Shown: positions 24,844-34,909, numbered from the stretch's first letter. The stretch: DNA of 64,000 nt from Oryzisolibacter sp. LB2S (GCF_040732315.1 NZ_CP160388.1:904501-968500); one strand, 5' to 3'. Notes: a model not told the origin generated them from the sequence alone. Program-made: numbers and translations.

Positions 24844-25536
24844 ATGGTGATCTCGGCCTGGATCTACACCTTGATTCCGGCAGCGGCCGCCATCATCGGA
24901 GCTACGGTCGCGGTGAACGTGCGGCCGGGGCCAACACTGGTCAGTGCGATTCAGCACTTTGCCGCTGGCGTCGTGTTCGCGGCGGCGGCCGGCGAAATTT
25001 TGCCCGACATCATGCACCGCGCCTCACCTTTGGCGACGATGATCGGCGGCGGAATCGGCGTCGCCACCATGCTGCTGGTGAAGCATCTGGAAGCATTGGC
25101 GAAGGGGCCAGCCGGTCTCCTGACCGTGATCGGCATCGACATCCTGATTGATGGCTTGGTGCTTGGTATCGGGTTTGCGGCTGGCCCAAAGGTCGGCTTG
25201 CTTCTGACCATCGCCCTGACCATTGAGGTTCTGTTCCTGGGATTGACGGTGGCGACGGAACTCGGCGAGAGCGTTCGTTCTCGTGCCAAGGTCATTTGGA
25301 TTACGTCCGCGCTCGTGCTCTTGCTGCCGATCGGGGCCTTGCTTGGAGCGCCGGTGGCGCTGTTGCCCAACCCTCTTCTGACTGGCTTCTTCGCGTTTGG
25401 TCTGATTGCGTTGCTCTACCTCGTGACCGAAGAACTGTTGGTCGAAGCGCACGAAACGCCAGATCGTCCCTGGGTGACGGCGATGTTCTTTGTCGGCTTT
25501 CTGGCGCTTCTCCTGCTAGAAGAAGTAATTGGCTAG
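24844..25536 (+). CDS. ZIP-family-like metal transporter
   Basis: A 230-residue inner-membrane protein with seven to eight membrane segments. HFAAGVVFAAAAGEILPDIM resembles the ZIP metal-binding helix, and DILIDGLVLGIGF and IALTIEVLFLGLTVATEL are further ZIP-like segments. ZIP proteins usually import zinc or related ions, although some bacterial members move metals outward. It ends the CadR-controlled run; import in a resistance operon is unusual, so direction of transport is open. Confidence 0.85.
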   Translation: MVISAWIYTLIPAAAAIIGATVAVNVRPGPTLVSAIQHFAAGVVFAAAAGEILPDIMHRASPLATMIGGGIGVATMLLVKHLEALAKGPAGLLTVIGIDILIDGLVLGIGFAAGPKVGLLLTIALTIEVLFLGLTVATELGESVRSRAKVIWITSALVLLLPIGALLGAPVALLPNPLLTGFFAFGLIALLYLVTEELLVEAHETPDRPWVTAMFFVGFLALLLLEEVIG

Positions 25537-25571
25537 TAGGCCAGCCTGTTGGTAGGGCGCGACCCGTTGAA

Positions 25572-26894
25572 CTATTGCGTGTTCGGGGTAGGCACCGCGA
25601 GCCCGATAGATGTGACGCCGTTGCTCGAATCGACCATAGTCCGCCCTCCGTGCATGCGGGCGATGGCGGCCACGATGGCCAAGCCCAGTCCATGATTGCG
25701 GGCGGCATCCGACCGCGCTGCATCTGCCCGGTAGAAGCGGTTGAACAGATTGGGCAAATGCTCGGCTGAGATCGTCGGCCCTTCGTTCATCACCCGCAGG
25801 GCGATCTCACCATCCAGTCGGTCGATTTGCACGACAACGGTGCTGTGCGGATGCGCGTGCCGGGTTGCGTTGCCGATCAGGTTGGACAATGCGCGCTGCA
25901 ATAGGCGCACGTCGGCCAAGCCAGTGGCATCACCATTGATACGAACTTTCAGCCCGGCTTCCTCAATGGCCGCCTCGTGCAATTCCACCACCGCGCGCGC
26001 AACGCCGGCCAGACTGGCGACATGCTCGCGGCGGGCTTCAGCTCCTCGGTCGGCTTGCGACAAGAAGAGCATGTCCTGCACGATCATCGACATGCGCTGG
26101 ATATCTTCGAGGTGCGAGCCCAACACATCCCGCAGCGTGTCGGCATCGCGTGCTTTGCGCAAAGCGACTTCGGTGCCCCCCATCAACGTCGCCAACGGCG
26201 TGAACAGTTCATGCGCAACGTCAGCATTGAAGGCTTCCAGTTGTTCGTAGGCTTTGTGCAGACGCTTCAGCAATTCGTTGACGTGGGCCACCAGCGGAGC
26301 CAGTTCGTCGGGTTGAGCGGAGCCATCCAGAAGCCGGTGCAGAGTATCGGCCTCCAGCGCCTGGATCTGAGCCGAGAGGTCGCGCACTGGACGCAGCCCG
26401 ATCTGCACCAGCGTAAATCCGCCAACAGCAATCACCACTGCGCCAGCGAGTGCGGCGGCGACGAGCGTGCGGGCTAGACGCTCTAGCACACGATCGTCCT
26501 CGCTGACATCAAGACTCAGCACCGCCTGGATGGGGGGAGTGCCGGTCGTAGCCTCGAATCGCATGTCGATCACGCGGTGATGCACTGGAATGCCGGCGCT
26601 GGCATAGATGACGCTGCCGTCGGCACGGGTCAGGATCAATTTCATGTCCTGTCGGCCGACCATGCCATCGTCAAGCTTGTGTGCAAGCGTACCGCTTCCC
26701 AACCCTGCTGCCTCAGCAATGAGATGGTTCACCTGGATCTGCTGTTGCCGCAGCGTGTCCATCTGCCGCTCTTTGAAGCTCAGTGCGGTGACGGTGTAAA
26801 TGCCCAGACAGGTCAAGGCCAGCCCGACCAGGGTGAGAAGTGCGAGCCAGCGGGCAAGCCGCCGCCCCAGCGATCCGGCACGCCTGGGTCTCAC
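25572..26894 (-). CDS. czcS: heavy-metal sensor histidine kinase CzcS-like
   Basis: A 440-residue membrane histidine kinase: N-terminal membrane segment, a periplasmic region of about 120 residues, a second segment, HAMP linker, H-box (ADVAHELFTPLATL, about residue 230) and a GHKL ATPase domain (NLIGNATRH, HGLGLAIV). The arginine of the usual HELRTPL motif is phenylalanine. It starts at GTG, overlapping the regulator stop by GTGA. It senses periplasmic metals and phosphorylates the regulator encoded just upstream; the pair is divergent from the czc structural genes. Confidence 0.92.
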   Translation of the reverse strand: MRPRRAGSLGRRLARWLALLTLVGLALTCLGIYTVTALSFKERQMDTLRQQQIQVNHLIAEAAGLGSGTLAHKLDDGMVGRQDMKLILTRADGSVIYASAGIPVHHRVIDMRFEATTGTPPIQAVLSLDVSEDDRVLERLARTLVAAALAGAVVIAVGGFTLVQIGLRPVRDLSAQIQALEADTLHRLLDGSAQPDELAPLVAHVNELLKRLHKAYEQLEAFNADVAHELFTPLATLMGGTEVALRKARDADTLRDVLGSHLEDIQRMSMIVQDMLFLSQADRGAEARREHVASLAGVARAVVELHEAAIEEAGLKVRINGDATGLADVRLLQRALSNLIGNATRHAHPHSTVVVQIDRLDGEIALRVMNEGPTISAEHLPNLFNRFYRADAARSDAARNHGLGLAIVAAIARMHGGRTMVDSSNGVTSIGLAVPTPNTQ

Positions 26895-27577
26895 GGTTGC
26901 CGATCTTCGAGTACGTAGCCCATGCCACGGACGGTGTGCAGCAGTGGGCGCTCGAAGGGCAGGTCGAGCTTGCTCCGAAGGCGACGCACAGCGACGTCGA
27001 TCACGTTGGTACCGTGATCGAAGTTCACGTCCCATACTTGCTCCGCGATTTCAGTACGTGACAGAACCTCGCCCTTGCGGCGCAAGAGCAGCGTCAGCAG
27101 TTGGAACTCCTTTGCGGACAGGTCGATGCGCTGGCCGGCCCGAGTAGCGCGCCGCCTCGCCAGGTCCACTTGCAAGTCCCCAAGGCACAGCACCAGCGCA
27201 TCAGGCGCGGGTGCAGTACCAGCAGCGCGGCGCAGCAGCACCTCAATGCGTGCCACCAGTTCGGAAAAGGCGAACGGCTTAACGAGGTAGTCGTCCGCTC
27301 CCGCCTTCAGTCCGCGTACGCGATCCTCGATGCGATGGCGGGCCGTCAACATGATCACCGGCGTCTGCTTGCTCTGCCGCAGCGCGGCCAGCAAGCCGAA
27401 GCCATCAATGCCCGGCAGCATGGTGTCGAGGACGATCAGGTCGTAGTGGCCGTGGGAGGCCATGTGGAGGCCATCAATGCCGTTGGCAGCCACATCGATC
27501 ACATAGCCCTCTTCAGAGAGACCCTTGCGAAGATAGTCCGCGAGCTTGGCTTCGTCTTCAACGATCAGCAGCTTCAT
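26891..27577 (-). CDS. czcR: heavy-metal response regulator CzcR-like
   Basis: A 228-residue OmpR/PhoB-type regulator. The receiver domain has the acidic pair in VEDE, the phosphorylated Asp in LIVLDTMLPG, and the lysine in YLVKPF; the winged helix includes DHGTNVIDVAVRRLRSKLD. The start is the ATG that gives MKLLIVEDE. It pairs with the overlapping sensor kinase and likely activates the divergent genes from 27722 on. Confidence 0.94.
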   Translation of the reverse strand: MKLLIVEDEAKLADYLRKGLSEEGYVIDVAANGIDGLHMASHGHYDLIVLDTMLPGIDGFGLLAALRQSKQTPVIMLTARHRIEDRVRGLKAGADDYLVKPFAFSELVARIEVLLRRAAGTAPAPDALVLCLGDLQVDLARRRATRAGQRIDLSAKEFQLLTLLLRRKGEVLSRTEIAEQVWDVNFDHGTNVIDVAVRRLRSKLDLPFERPLLHTVRGMGYVLEDRQP

Positions 27578-27721
27578 GCGCAGCGTTCCCGCTGCGGCCT
27601 CTCGCAACCTGTCCAAATTGTCATCTGCACGTTTTACTCCCGTTCTGTGCCGGTTCTTACATTGTCCTCATGGCTTCGGGCATATCGATTATCTGCACTT
27701 AGCAATGGAAAGGACCATGAA

Positions 27722-28057
27722 ATGAAACTGACCCATCTTGCTGCCTTGAAGGCGATCATCCTGGCTACGGCACTCCCCCTGACGGCCCAGGCCAGTTCGA
27801 TGTGGCACCCGGCCCCCACCGAGGAGGGCTTCACGTACCACCCGGATCACTTCCAGAGTACCAAGACACGCGCCCAGGTGATGGCCGAAGTCGAGGCCGC
27901 CCGTAAGGACGGTACGCTGGCGATACTGCAACGTGGAGCACCGTTGCCCATCAAGAGTTCCGAAGCGCCGAAGACGCGCCAGCAGGTTCTCGATGAGATG
28001 CGCAGCGAATCACCAGAAGCTCGACGTGCGCGGCTCGAAATGTACTCCGGCGGTTGA
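27722..28057 (+). CDS. exported DUF4148 family protein
   Basis: A 111-residue protein with a signal peptide (about residues 1-25, ending QASS) and a small periplasmic domain of the DUF4148 type (the segments TRAQVMAEVEAARKDGTL and TRQQVLDEMRSESPEARRAR form an imperfect repeat). Such proteins are common in Burkholderiales and often near metal systems. It is the first gene divergent from czcRS, so it is likely part of the metal-induced set; its molecular function is unknown. An ATG five bases upstream is out of frame. Confidence 0.82.
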   Translation: MKLTHLAALKAIILATALPLTAQASSMWHPAPTEEGFTYHPDHFQSTKTRAQVMAEVEAARKDGTLAILQRGAPLPIKSSEAPKTRQQVLDEMRSESPEARRARLEMYSGG

Positions 28058-28263
28058 CCTGCTGCTGCCCGTACCCTGCGCTGTGGCGCCCCCTCGTGTC
28101 GCCCCAGTCGTCAAAGCGGCCACAACTCGCCGAATATCGAAGCGGCTCTGATTTGATGCAGGATGAACCTGAGAGGAGGCACGCTACGCGCACGGGGCTC
28201 TGAGAAAACCCAAGCAGCGAGGAGTGGCAAAGTAAAGCCTGTAGCTGCTACACTGTTACCCCT

Positions 28264-28617
28264 ATGCGCAAATGGCTGGCCCTCGTCTTGCTGGTGTTCT
28301 TGCCGCTTCAATTCAGTTGGGCGGCAGTGGCCAGTTATTGCCAGCATGAAACCGGAGCTGCGGCCAAGCACTTCGGCCACCATGCGCATCAGCACAAGGC
28401 GGCCGACGGCAAGGATGCCAGCCCTGATCCGGCCAAGACCCTGGGTGGCGATCCTGATTGCGCGTCCTGTCATGCCGGGTGCTTCTCGGTCTTGTCAGGG
28501 GATGTGAAGCTGGCGTCGCCAGTCAGCCCGTCCCTGGTTACGGGGTATCCCCCGGAGCACCTTGCTGCGCCTCCACCTGAACGTTTAGAGCGCCCTCAGT
28601 GGCGTGTCCTCGCCTGA
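28264..28617 (+). CDS. czcI: CzcI-like metal-resistance protein
   Basis: A 117-residue exported protein. Signal peptide LALVLLVFLPLQFSWA, then a His-rich part (HFGHHAHQHK) and a CASCHAGC cluster, the usual profile of CzcI. CzcI proteins precede czcCBA and modulate its expression. No ribosome site is visible before the ATG; a TACACT box 10 bases upstream could give an almost leaderless message. Confidence 0.82.
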   Translation: MRKWLALVLLVFLPLQFSWAAVASYCQHETGAAAKHFGHHAHQHKAADGKDASPDPAKTLGGDPDCASCHAGCFSVLSGDVKLASPVSPSLVTGYPPEHLAAPPPERLERPQWRVLA

Positions 28618-28783
28618 TCGGCGGGGAGCGCGTTCCTTTCCCTTCGTCCTCACCCCTGCCGTCGCGCATGGCGCGCTACGGTATCCAGCCGGCTTCGCGC
28701 GGCTGATGTGATGACGTTGCTGGCGATCATCTGGATTGCCCCCCGCCGATTCCCTTGTGTATTTCAAATCACTGGAGAATCGG

Positions 28784-30109
28784 ATGCTGAAGGATATTCA
28801 CAATTACAACGCGAGGGCGGTTGCGGCAGGCTTGCTCCTTGCGCTCATGACGGGGACGGCTTTCGCTCAGTTATTGCCGACGGCACCAGCTCTTGGGCAG
28901 AGCGCCAACGGCGTAGAGCAGATTGAAGCAGCAACGCCCCTGACCCTGCAAAAGGCCGTCGCGCTGGCTTTGGAGGCGAATCTTGACCTGACTGTCGCCC
29001 AACGGGAGATCGAGGCCGTGGAGGGCCAGGTAATTCAGGGACGAGTACGTCCTAATCCCGAGCTGGCGTACTCGCTCGAAGACCAACGCACGCCAACCCG
29101 CACGCAAAGCGTCCAGATCAATCTGCCCATCGAGCTGGGGGGCAAGCGCGCTGCCCGCATTGCCGCGGCAGAGCGAGGGCGTGACGTCGCAGTTGAAGAA
29201 CTGAACACGCGGCGCGTCGAAATTCGCGCCGCTGTGGTTGCCGCCTTCTTTGAGGCGCTGGCCACCCAGGATCGCACGGCCTTAGCCCAGGACAGCGTTG
29301 ACCTGGCCAGGCAAGCGACGGATGCCGTTGCCAAGCGCGTGACGGCGGGCAAGGTGTCCCCGGTCGAAGAAACCAAGGCTCGGGTGGCCGAAGCCGGCGT
29401 GCGGGTTGAACTGGCACAGGCGCAGAGCGAACAACGCAGTGCCCGCGCGCGGCTGGCTAGTTTGCTCGGGGCCAACCCGCCGCGTTTCACCCAGGTAGCG
29501 GGCAGCGTGGATGATCTTCCCAACGTCCCTTCGCTGGATGACATCCAGCAGCGCCTGTCGGCCTCTTCGGCACTGCGCCGGGCGCAGTTGGAGATCGAAC
29601 GTCGCCGGTCGCTGGCCGACGTGGAGCGCAGCAAGCAGACGCCCGATGTCACGGTCAGCCTGGGCGTGAAGCGTCCGAACGAGTTAGCGCGCAATCAGTT
29701 AATGCTCGGCATTTCCGTGCCGCTGCCTTTGTTCGACCGCAATCAGGGCAATCTGCTGGAAGCGTTGAAGCGTGAAGACAAGGCGAGGGATGAACTTCAG
29801 GCGTTGAATCTGCGCCTCAGCACAGAGGTGTTGCAAGCCCGCGAGCGGCTGGCGTCGGTTCGCGGCGAGATCGACGTATTGCAGCGAGAGGTGCTGCCAG
29901 GGGCCAAGAGCGCCTATGACGCGGCCACCGTGGGCTTTGGTTACGGCAAGTTCAACTTTCTGGAAGTGCTGGACGCGCAACGCACCTACTTTGCCGCCAA
30001 GTCCCAATACCTCAAGGCGCTCGCCGATGCGCACCGCGCGGCGGCGGACATGGATCGCGTGATCGGCGCATCCGAATCCACGACCACCCTGCCTGCAAAC
30101 AAGGAATGA
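28784..30109 (+). CDS. czcC: outer-membrane efflux channel CzcC
   Basis: A 441-residue TolC-type protein with a cleavable signal peptide (up to TAFAQ) and two OEP repeats. It forms the outer-membrane duct of the Czc heavy-metal pump. The ATG behind TGGAGAAT gives a normal signal peptide. It overlaps czcB by four bases. Confidence 0.92.
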   Translation: MLKDIHNYNARAVAAGLLLALMTGTAFAQLLPTAPALGQSANGVEQIEAATPLTLQKAVALALEANLDLTVAQREIEAVEGQVIQGRVRPNPELAYSLEDQRTPTRTQSVQINLPIELGGKRAARIAAAERGRDVAVEELNTRRVEIRAAVVAAFFEALATQDRTALAQDSVDLARQATDAVAKRVTAGKVSPVEETKARVAEAGVRVELAQAQSEQRSARARLASLLGANPPRFTQVAGSVDDLPNVPSLDDIQQRLSASSALRRAQLEIERRRSLADVERSKQTPDVTVSLGVKRPNELARNQLMLGISVPLPLFDRNQGNLLEALKREDKARDELQALNLRLSTEVLQARERLASVRGEIDVLQREVLPGAKSAYDAATVGFGYGKFNFLEVLDAQRTYFAAKSQYLKALADAHRAAADMDRVIGASESTTTLPANKE

Positions 30110-31704
30110 ACATGAAACCCGAAACGAACAAACTGAACGTCAGCAAGAAGCAGTGGTTTGCCATCGCCGTGATCGCCGCAGTGGGCATAGGACTGGGCAG
30201 CGCCATTCTCGGCGGCAAGACGGATAAGAGCGCTGAGGGTGAGGGTCACGGCAGCCACGTGGAAGCCAAGGCCCACAGTGATGGTGAGCATCATGGCAAG
30301 ACGGGCGCAGACTCCCACGAGGACGACAAAGGCCATGCGGACGGCGAGCACCACGAGGGGTCAAGCAAGGGGCCGCATGGCGGCAAGCTGTTCAAAGAAG
30401 GGGACATCGGATTGGAAGCCTTACTCGCTGAGGACGGCGGCGAACCACGCCTGCGAATCTGGCTCTACGAAAGGGAAAAGGCGCTAGCCAGCAGCGCCGC
30501 CAAGGTTAGCGCTACCGTTACACGCCTGACTGGGGAAAAGCAGGCGCTCAACTTCACTCCCGACAAGGACAGCCTGTTGAGTCGAGAGATTGTCCCGGAA
30601 CCTCATGCGTTCGAGATCAGCATCGTGGCTCAGACGGCCAACGCGCCTTTCACGTTCAGCTTCAGCCAGGAGGAAGGAAAAGTCGAACTCAGCGATGCGC
30701 AAATCAAGGCTGCATCCATCGGCATTGACACCGCAGGGGCTGCAAGCATCAAGTCTGCCCTGCAATTGCCGGGTGAGATTAGGCTGAATGAAGACCGCAC
30801 CTCGCACGTTGTTCCGCGCATTGCGGGTGTTGTCGAAAGTGTGCAGGCCAGTTTGGGGCAAACGGTCAAGAAGGGGCAGGTGCTCGCCGTTATCGCCAGC
30901 CCTGCCGCATCCGAGCAGCGCAGCGAGTTGCAGACGGCGCAAAAGCGGCTGGCCTTGGCCCAGACAACTTTTGAACGCGAGAAGCGGCTGTGGGAACAGA
31001 AGATTTCCGCCGAGCAGGACTACCTGCAAGCCGGCCAGGCGCTGAACGAGGCGCAGGTCGCCGTAGCCAACGCGCAGCAGAAGCTGTCGGCCGTGGGCTT
31101 GGCCCCAGGTTCCTCGGGCGGGCTGAACCGCTTCGAGCTGCGTGCGCCCTTCGATGGCATGGTGATTGAAAAGCACCTCAGCCTGGGCGAGGCCGTCAAG
31201 GAAGACGCCGCCGTGTTCACGGTGTCCGACCTGGGCCAGGTCTGGGCAGAGATCAACGTGCCCGCCAAGGATTTGCCGCTGGTCAGAGTGGGTGAAAAGG
31301 TCAGCATCAAAGCCACGGCATTCGATGCCAGCGCGCAAGGGACCATCACTTTCGTGGGTGCGCTGATCGGCGAACAAACCCGCATGGCCAAGGCTCGTGT
31401 GGTCTTGGCCAATCCCCAGGGCGCGTGGCGTCCCGGCCTGTTCGTCAATGTGGAAGTGATTGCGTCCGAAACCGCCGTGACAGTCAGCGTGGCTAGCGAC
31501 GCTATTCAGAGCGTGGGGGACAAGCCGGTCGTTTTCGTCAAGGTGAAGGACGGCTTTGTGGCCCAGCCTGTGCAGTTGGGCCGCAGCGATGGCAAGCGGG
31601 TCGAGGTACTGCAAGGTCTTCAAGCAGGTGCGGCATATGCGGCCGCAGGCAGTTTCGTCGTGAAGTCTGAACTCGGCAAAGCCTCTGCCGAGCACACCCA
31701 TTGA
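30106..31704 (+). CDS. czcB: periplasmic adaptor CzcB
   Basis: A 532-residue membrane-fusion protein. After an N-terminal membrane anchor comes a His/Asp/Glu-rich segment (about residues 45-90) that can hold periplasmic zinc, then the lipoyl and beta-barrel parts (PRIAGVVESVQASLGQTVKKGQ; RAPFDGMVIEKHLSLGEAV). The C-terminus ends in HTH. It joins CzcA with CzcC. Starts at the ATG of the ATGA overlap or at the ATG six bases later. Confidence 0.93.
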   Translation: MNMKPETNKLNVSKKQWFAIAVIAAVGIGLGSAILGGKTDKSAEGEGHGSHVEAKAHSDGEHHGKTGADSHEDDKGHADGEHHEGSSKGPHGGKLFKEGDIGLEALLAEDGGEPRLRIWLYEREKALASSAAKVSATVTRLTGEKQALNFTPDKDSLLSREIVPEPHAFEISIVAQTANAPFTFSFSQEEGKVELSDAQIKAASIGIDTAGAASIKSALQLPGEIRLNEDRTSHVVPRIAGVVESVQASLGQTVKKGQVLAVIASPAASEQRSELQTAQKRLALAQTTFEREKRLWEQKISAEQDYLQAGQALNEAQVAVANAQQKLSAVGLAPGSSGGLNRFELRAPFDGMVIEKHLSLGEAVKEDAAVFTVSDLGQVWAEINVPAKDLPLVRVGEKVSIKATAFDASAQGTITFVGALIGEQTRMAKARVVLANPQGAWRPGLFVNVEVIASETAVTVSVASDAIQSVGDKPVVFVKVKDGFVAQPVQLGRSDGKRVEVLQGLQAGAAYAAAGSFVVKSELGKASAEHTH

Positions 31705-31720
31705 TGCCGGAGCTACGCCC

Positions 31721-34700
31721 ATGTTTGAAAAACTTATTCGCGCGGCCATCGAGCACCGATGGCTAGTGCTGTTAGCTGCCATTGGCATGGCCGCCGTCGG
31801 CGTGTTCAGCTACCAGAAGTTGCCCATCGACGCCGTGCCGGACATCACCAACGTCCAAGTGCAGATCAATACCCAGGCGCCGGGCTATTCACCGTTGGAG
31901 ACCGAGCAACGGGTGACCTACCCCATTGAAACCGTGATGGCGGGCCTGCCCAACCTGGAGCAAACCCGCTCTCTTTCGCGCTATGGCCTCTCGCAAGTGA
32001 CCGTGATCTTCAAGGACGGCACCGACATTTACTTTGCGCGCCAGTTGGTCAATGAGCGCATCCAGGAAGCACGGGATAAATTGCCGGTCGGCATCACACC
32101 TGCGCTGGGGCCGATCTCCACCGGCCTGGGGGAGATTTACCTGTGGACGGTCGAGGCGAAGGACGGTGCGAAGAAACCCGACGGCATGCCCTACACGGCA
32201 ACAGACCTGCGCGAGATTCAGGATTGGATCATCAAGCCGCAGTTGCGCAACGTGCCCGGTGTGACTGAAATCAACTCGATTGGCGGTTATGCCAAGGAGT
32301 ATCAGATCGCACCTATACCCGCTCGCTTGGCTTCGCTCGGCGTTACCCTGCAAGACATCGTGACGGCACTGGATCGCAACAACGGCAACGTGGGTGCGGG
32401 CTATATCGAGAAGCGCGGCGAACAGTACCTGATCCGTGCGCCTGGGCAAGTCAAGACCCTGGAGGACATTGGCAACGTTATCCTCAGCAGTGCGGGCGGT
32501 GTGCCGATACGGGTGCGTGACGTGGCGGACGTGGGGCTGGGGCGTGAACTGCGCACCGGCGCGGCCACGGACAACGGCCGCGAGGTGGTGCTGGGCACTG
32601 TGTTCATGCTCATCGGCCAGAACAGCCGTACGGTTTCGCAGGCCGTGGACAAGAAGATGGTGGAGATCAACCGCAGCTTGCCCGAGGGCGTGCATGCGGT
32701 GACGGTCTACGACCGCACTGTGCTGGTGGACAAGGCCATCGCCACGGTGAAGAAGAATCTGCTGGAAGGCGCGATCCTGGTGATCGTGATCCTGTTCCTG
32801 TTCCTGGGCAATATCCGCGCGGCCATCATCACGGCGACGGTGATTCCCTTGTCGATGCTGTTCACCTTCACTGGCATGGTGCATTACAAGGTGAGCGCCA
32901 ACCTGATGAGCCTCGGGGCGCTGGACTTCGGCATCATCATCGACGGAGCGGTGGTGATCGTCGAGAACTGCGTGCGACGCTTGGCCCATGCACAGGCGCA
33001 CTACGGCAGACCGTTGACGCGGGCGGAACGCTTTCACGAGGTGTTCCTGGCATCGAAGGAATCACGCCGCGCGCTGCTGTTCGGGCAACTCATCATCATG
33101 GTGGTCTACCTGCCCATCTTCGCCCTGACGGGGGTGGAAGGGAAGATGTTCCACCCGATGGCGTTCACGGTGGTGGCCGCGCTGGTGGGGGCCATGATCC
33201 TGTCGGTGACTTTCATTCCGGCAGCGGTCGCCCTATTCATCGGCCACCGGGTCAGCGAGACAGAGAACTTCCTGGTCGTGCAGGCCAAGCGCTGGTATGG
33301 CCCGCTGCTGGATCGCGTGATGACGGCTAAAGCGGTGGTGCTCGCGGCAGCCGCCGTGGCAGTGGTGCTGTGCGGCCTGATCGCCACCCGTATGGGCAGC
33401 GAGTTCGTGCCCAGCCTGAACGAAGGCGATTTCGCCATCCAGGCCCTGCGCATTCCTGGCACCAGCCTATCGCAATCGGTCGCGATGCAGCAGCGCCTGG
33501 AAGCGACGCTGAAGGCTAAGTTCCCCGAGATCGACCGCATTTTCGCGCGCACCGGCACGGCTGAAATCGCGTCCGACCCCATGCCGCCGAACATTTCCGA
33601 CGGCTACATCATGCTCAAGCCGGTGTCCGAGTGGCCGGAGCCGCGCAAGTCGCGCGACGAATTGCTGGCGGCCATTCAGGATGTCGTGGGCAAGGTGCCG
33701 GGCAACAACTACGAGTTCTCGCAGCCTATCCAATTGCGCTTCAACGAACTCATTTCAGGGGTTCGCAGCGATGTGGCGGTGAAGATTTTTGGCGACGACA
33801 TGGATGTCCTGAATAAGACGGGTGAAGAGATCTCGTCCATGTTGCAGAAGATTCCCGGCGCGTCCGAGGTCAAGGTGGAGCAAACCACCGGTTTGCCCAT
33901 GCTGACCGTGAATATCGACCGCCAAAAAGCCTCGCGCTATGGGCTTAACGTGGCCGACATCCAAGATGCCGTGGCCACCGCCATCGGCGGGCGTGAGGCT
34001 GGCACCCTGTTCGAGGGCGACCGCCGCTTCGACATCCTGGTTCGCCTGCCGGAGTCCTTGCGCAACGACCTGGACAGCATGAAGCGCCTGCCGATTCCGC
34101 TGCCGCGCGGAACGGGTGGGACCGGCAGTGCCGAAGGACGGACGAACTTCATCCAATTGGCCGAGGTGGCGAGCTTCGAGCTGGCACCCGGCCCCAACCA
34201 GGTCAGCCGCGAAAACGGCAAGCGCCGCATCGTGGTGAGCGCCAACGTGCGCGGCCGTGACGTGGGCTCATTCGTGGCCGACGCCGAGGCGGCGCTGGCA
34301 CAGGTCAAGATTCCCACGGGCTACTGGACGAGTTGGGGCGGTACTTTCGAGAATCTGCAATCAGCCACGCAGCGTTTGCAGATCGTCGTGCCGGTGTCGC
34401 TGCTGCTGGTGTTCCTGCTGTTGTTCGCCATGTTCGGCAATGTCAAGGACGGCTTGCTGGTCTTTACTGGCATTCCGTTCGCGCTGACCGGCGGCATCTT
34501 GGCGCTGTGGCTGCGCGACATTCCTCTGTCGATTTCCGCTGCCGTGGGCTTCATCGCGCTGTCAGGTGTGGCCGTGCTCAATGGCCTAGTGATGATTTCC
34601 TACATCCGCGGGTTGCGCGAGGACGGAACACCGCTGGATGAAGCCATCCGCGAGGGCGCGCTGACACGCTTGCGGCCGGTGCTGATGACAGCCCTAGTGG

Positions 34701-34909
34701 CGTCGCTGGGTTTCATCCCGATGGCGATTGCCACGGGAACAGGCGCGGAAGTGCAACGCCCCCTGGCTACCGTAGTGATCGGAGGCATCTTGTCTTCCAC
34801 CGTGCTGACGCTGCTGGTGCTACCGATTCTGTATCGGCTGGCCCATCGCCCGGACGAGCAAGAAGAGGATGTCACGGCAGAGCCCGCACATGAGGGCGTA
34901 ACCGCTTGA
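31721..34909 (+). CDS. czcA: heavy-metal RND pump CzcA
   Basis: A 1062-residue RND transporter of the inner membrane with twelve membrane segments and two large periplasmic loops. The signature DFGIIIDGAVVIVEN is at residues 402-416; Asp402, Asp408 and Glu415 match the proton-relay residues required in the Cupriavidus CzcA, which supports Zn/Co/Cd specificity. It exports metal with CzcB and CzcC using the proton gradient. It starts 16 bases after czcB. It ends the cargo block. Confidence 0.95.
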   Translation: MFEKLIRAAIEHRWLVLLAAIGMAAVGVFSYQKLPIDAVPDITNVQVQINTQAPGYSPLETEQRVTYPIETVMAGLPNLEQTRSLSRYGLSQVTVIFKDGTDIYFARQLVNERIQEARDKLPVGITPALGPISTGLGEIYLWTVEAKDGAKKPDGMPYTATDLREIQDWIIKPQLRNVPGVTEINSIGGYAKEYQIAPIPARLASLGVTLQDIVTALDRNNGNVGAGYIEKRGEQYLIRAPGQVKTLEDIGNVILSSAGGVPIRVRDVADVGLGRELRTGAATDNGREVVLGTVFMLIGQNSRTVSQAVDKKMVEINRSLPEGVHAVTVYDRTVLVDKAIATVKKNLLEGAILVIVILFLFLGNIRAAIITATVIPLSMLFTFTGMVHYKVSANLMSLGALDFGIIIDGAVVIVENCVRRLAHAQAHYGRPLTRAERFHEVFLASKESRRALLFGQLIIMVVYLPIFALTGVEGKMFHPMAFTVVAALVGAMILSVTFIPAAVALFIGHRVSETENFLVVQAKRWYGPLLDRVMTAKAVVLAAAAVAVVLCGLIATRMGSEFVPSLNEGDFAIQALRIPGTSLSQSVAMQQRLEATLKAKFPEIDRIFARTGTAEIASDPMPPNISDGYIMLKPVSEWPEPRKSRDELLAAIQDVVGKVPGNNYEFSQPIQLRFNELISGVRSDVAVKIFGDDMDVLNKTGEEISSMLQKIPGASEVKVEQTTGLPMLTVNIDRQKASRYGLNVADIQDAVATAIGGREAGTLFEGDRRFDILVRLPESLRNDLDSMKRLPIPLPRGTGGTGSAEGRTNFIQLAEVASFELAPGPNQVSRENGKRRIVVSANVRGRDVGSFVADAEAALAQVKIPTGYWTSWGGTFENLQSATQRLQIVVPVSLLLVFLLLFAMFGNVKDGLLVFTGIPFALTGGILALWLRDIPLSISAAVGFIALSGVAVLNGLVMISYIRGLREDGTPLDEAIREGALTRLRPVLMTALVASLGFIPMAIATGTGAEVQRPLATVVIGGILSSTVLTLLVLPILYRLAHRPDEQEEDVTAEPAHEGVTA

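Noticed and set aside
24900..25536. Alternative call of the ZIP-like protein as a CzcD/CDF exporter
   Set aside because: The CDF HxxxD motifs are missing; the helix pattern HFAAG...GEILPD is ZIP-like.
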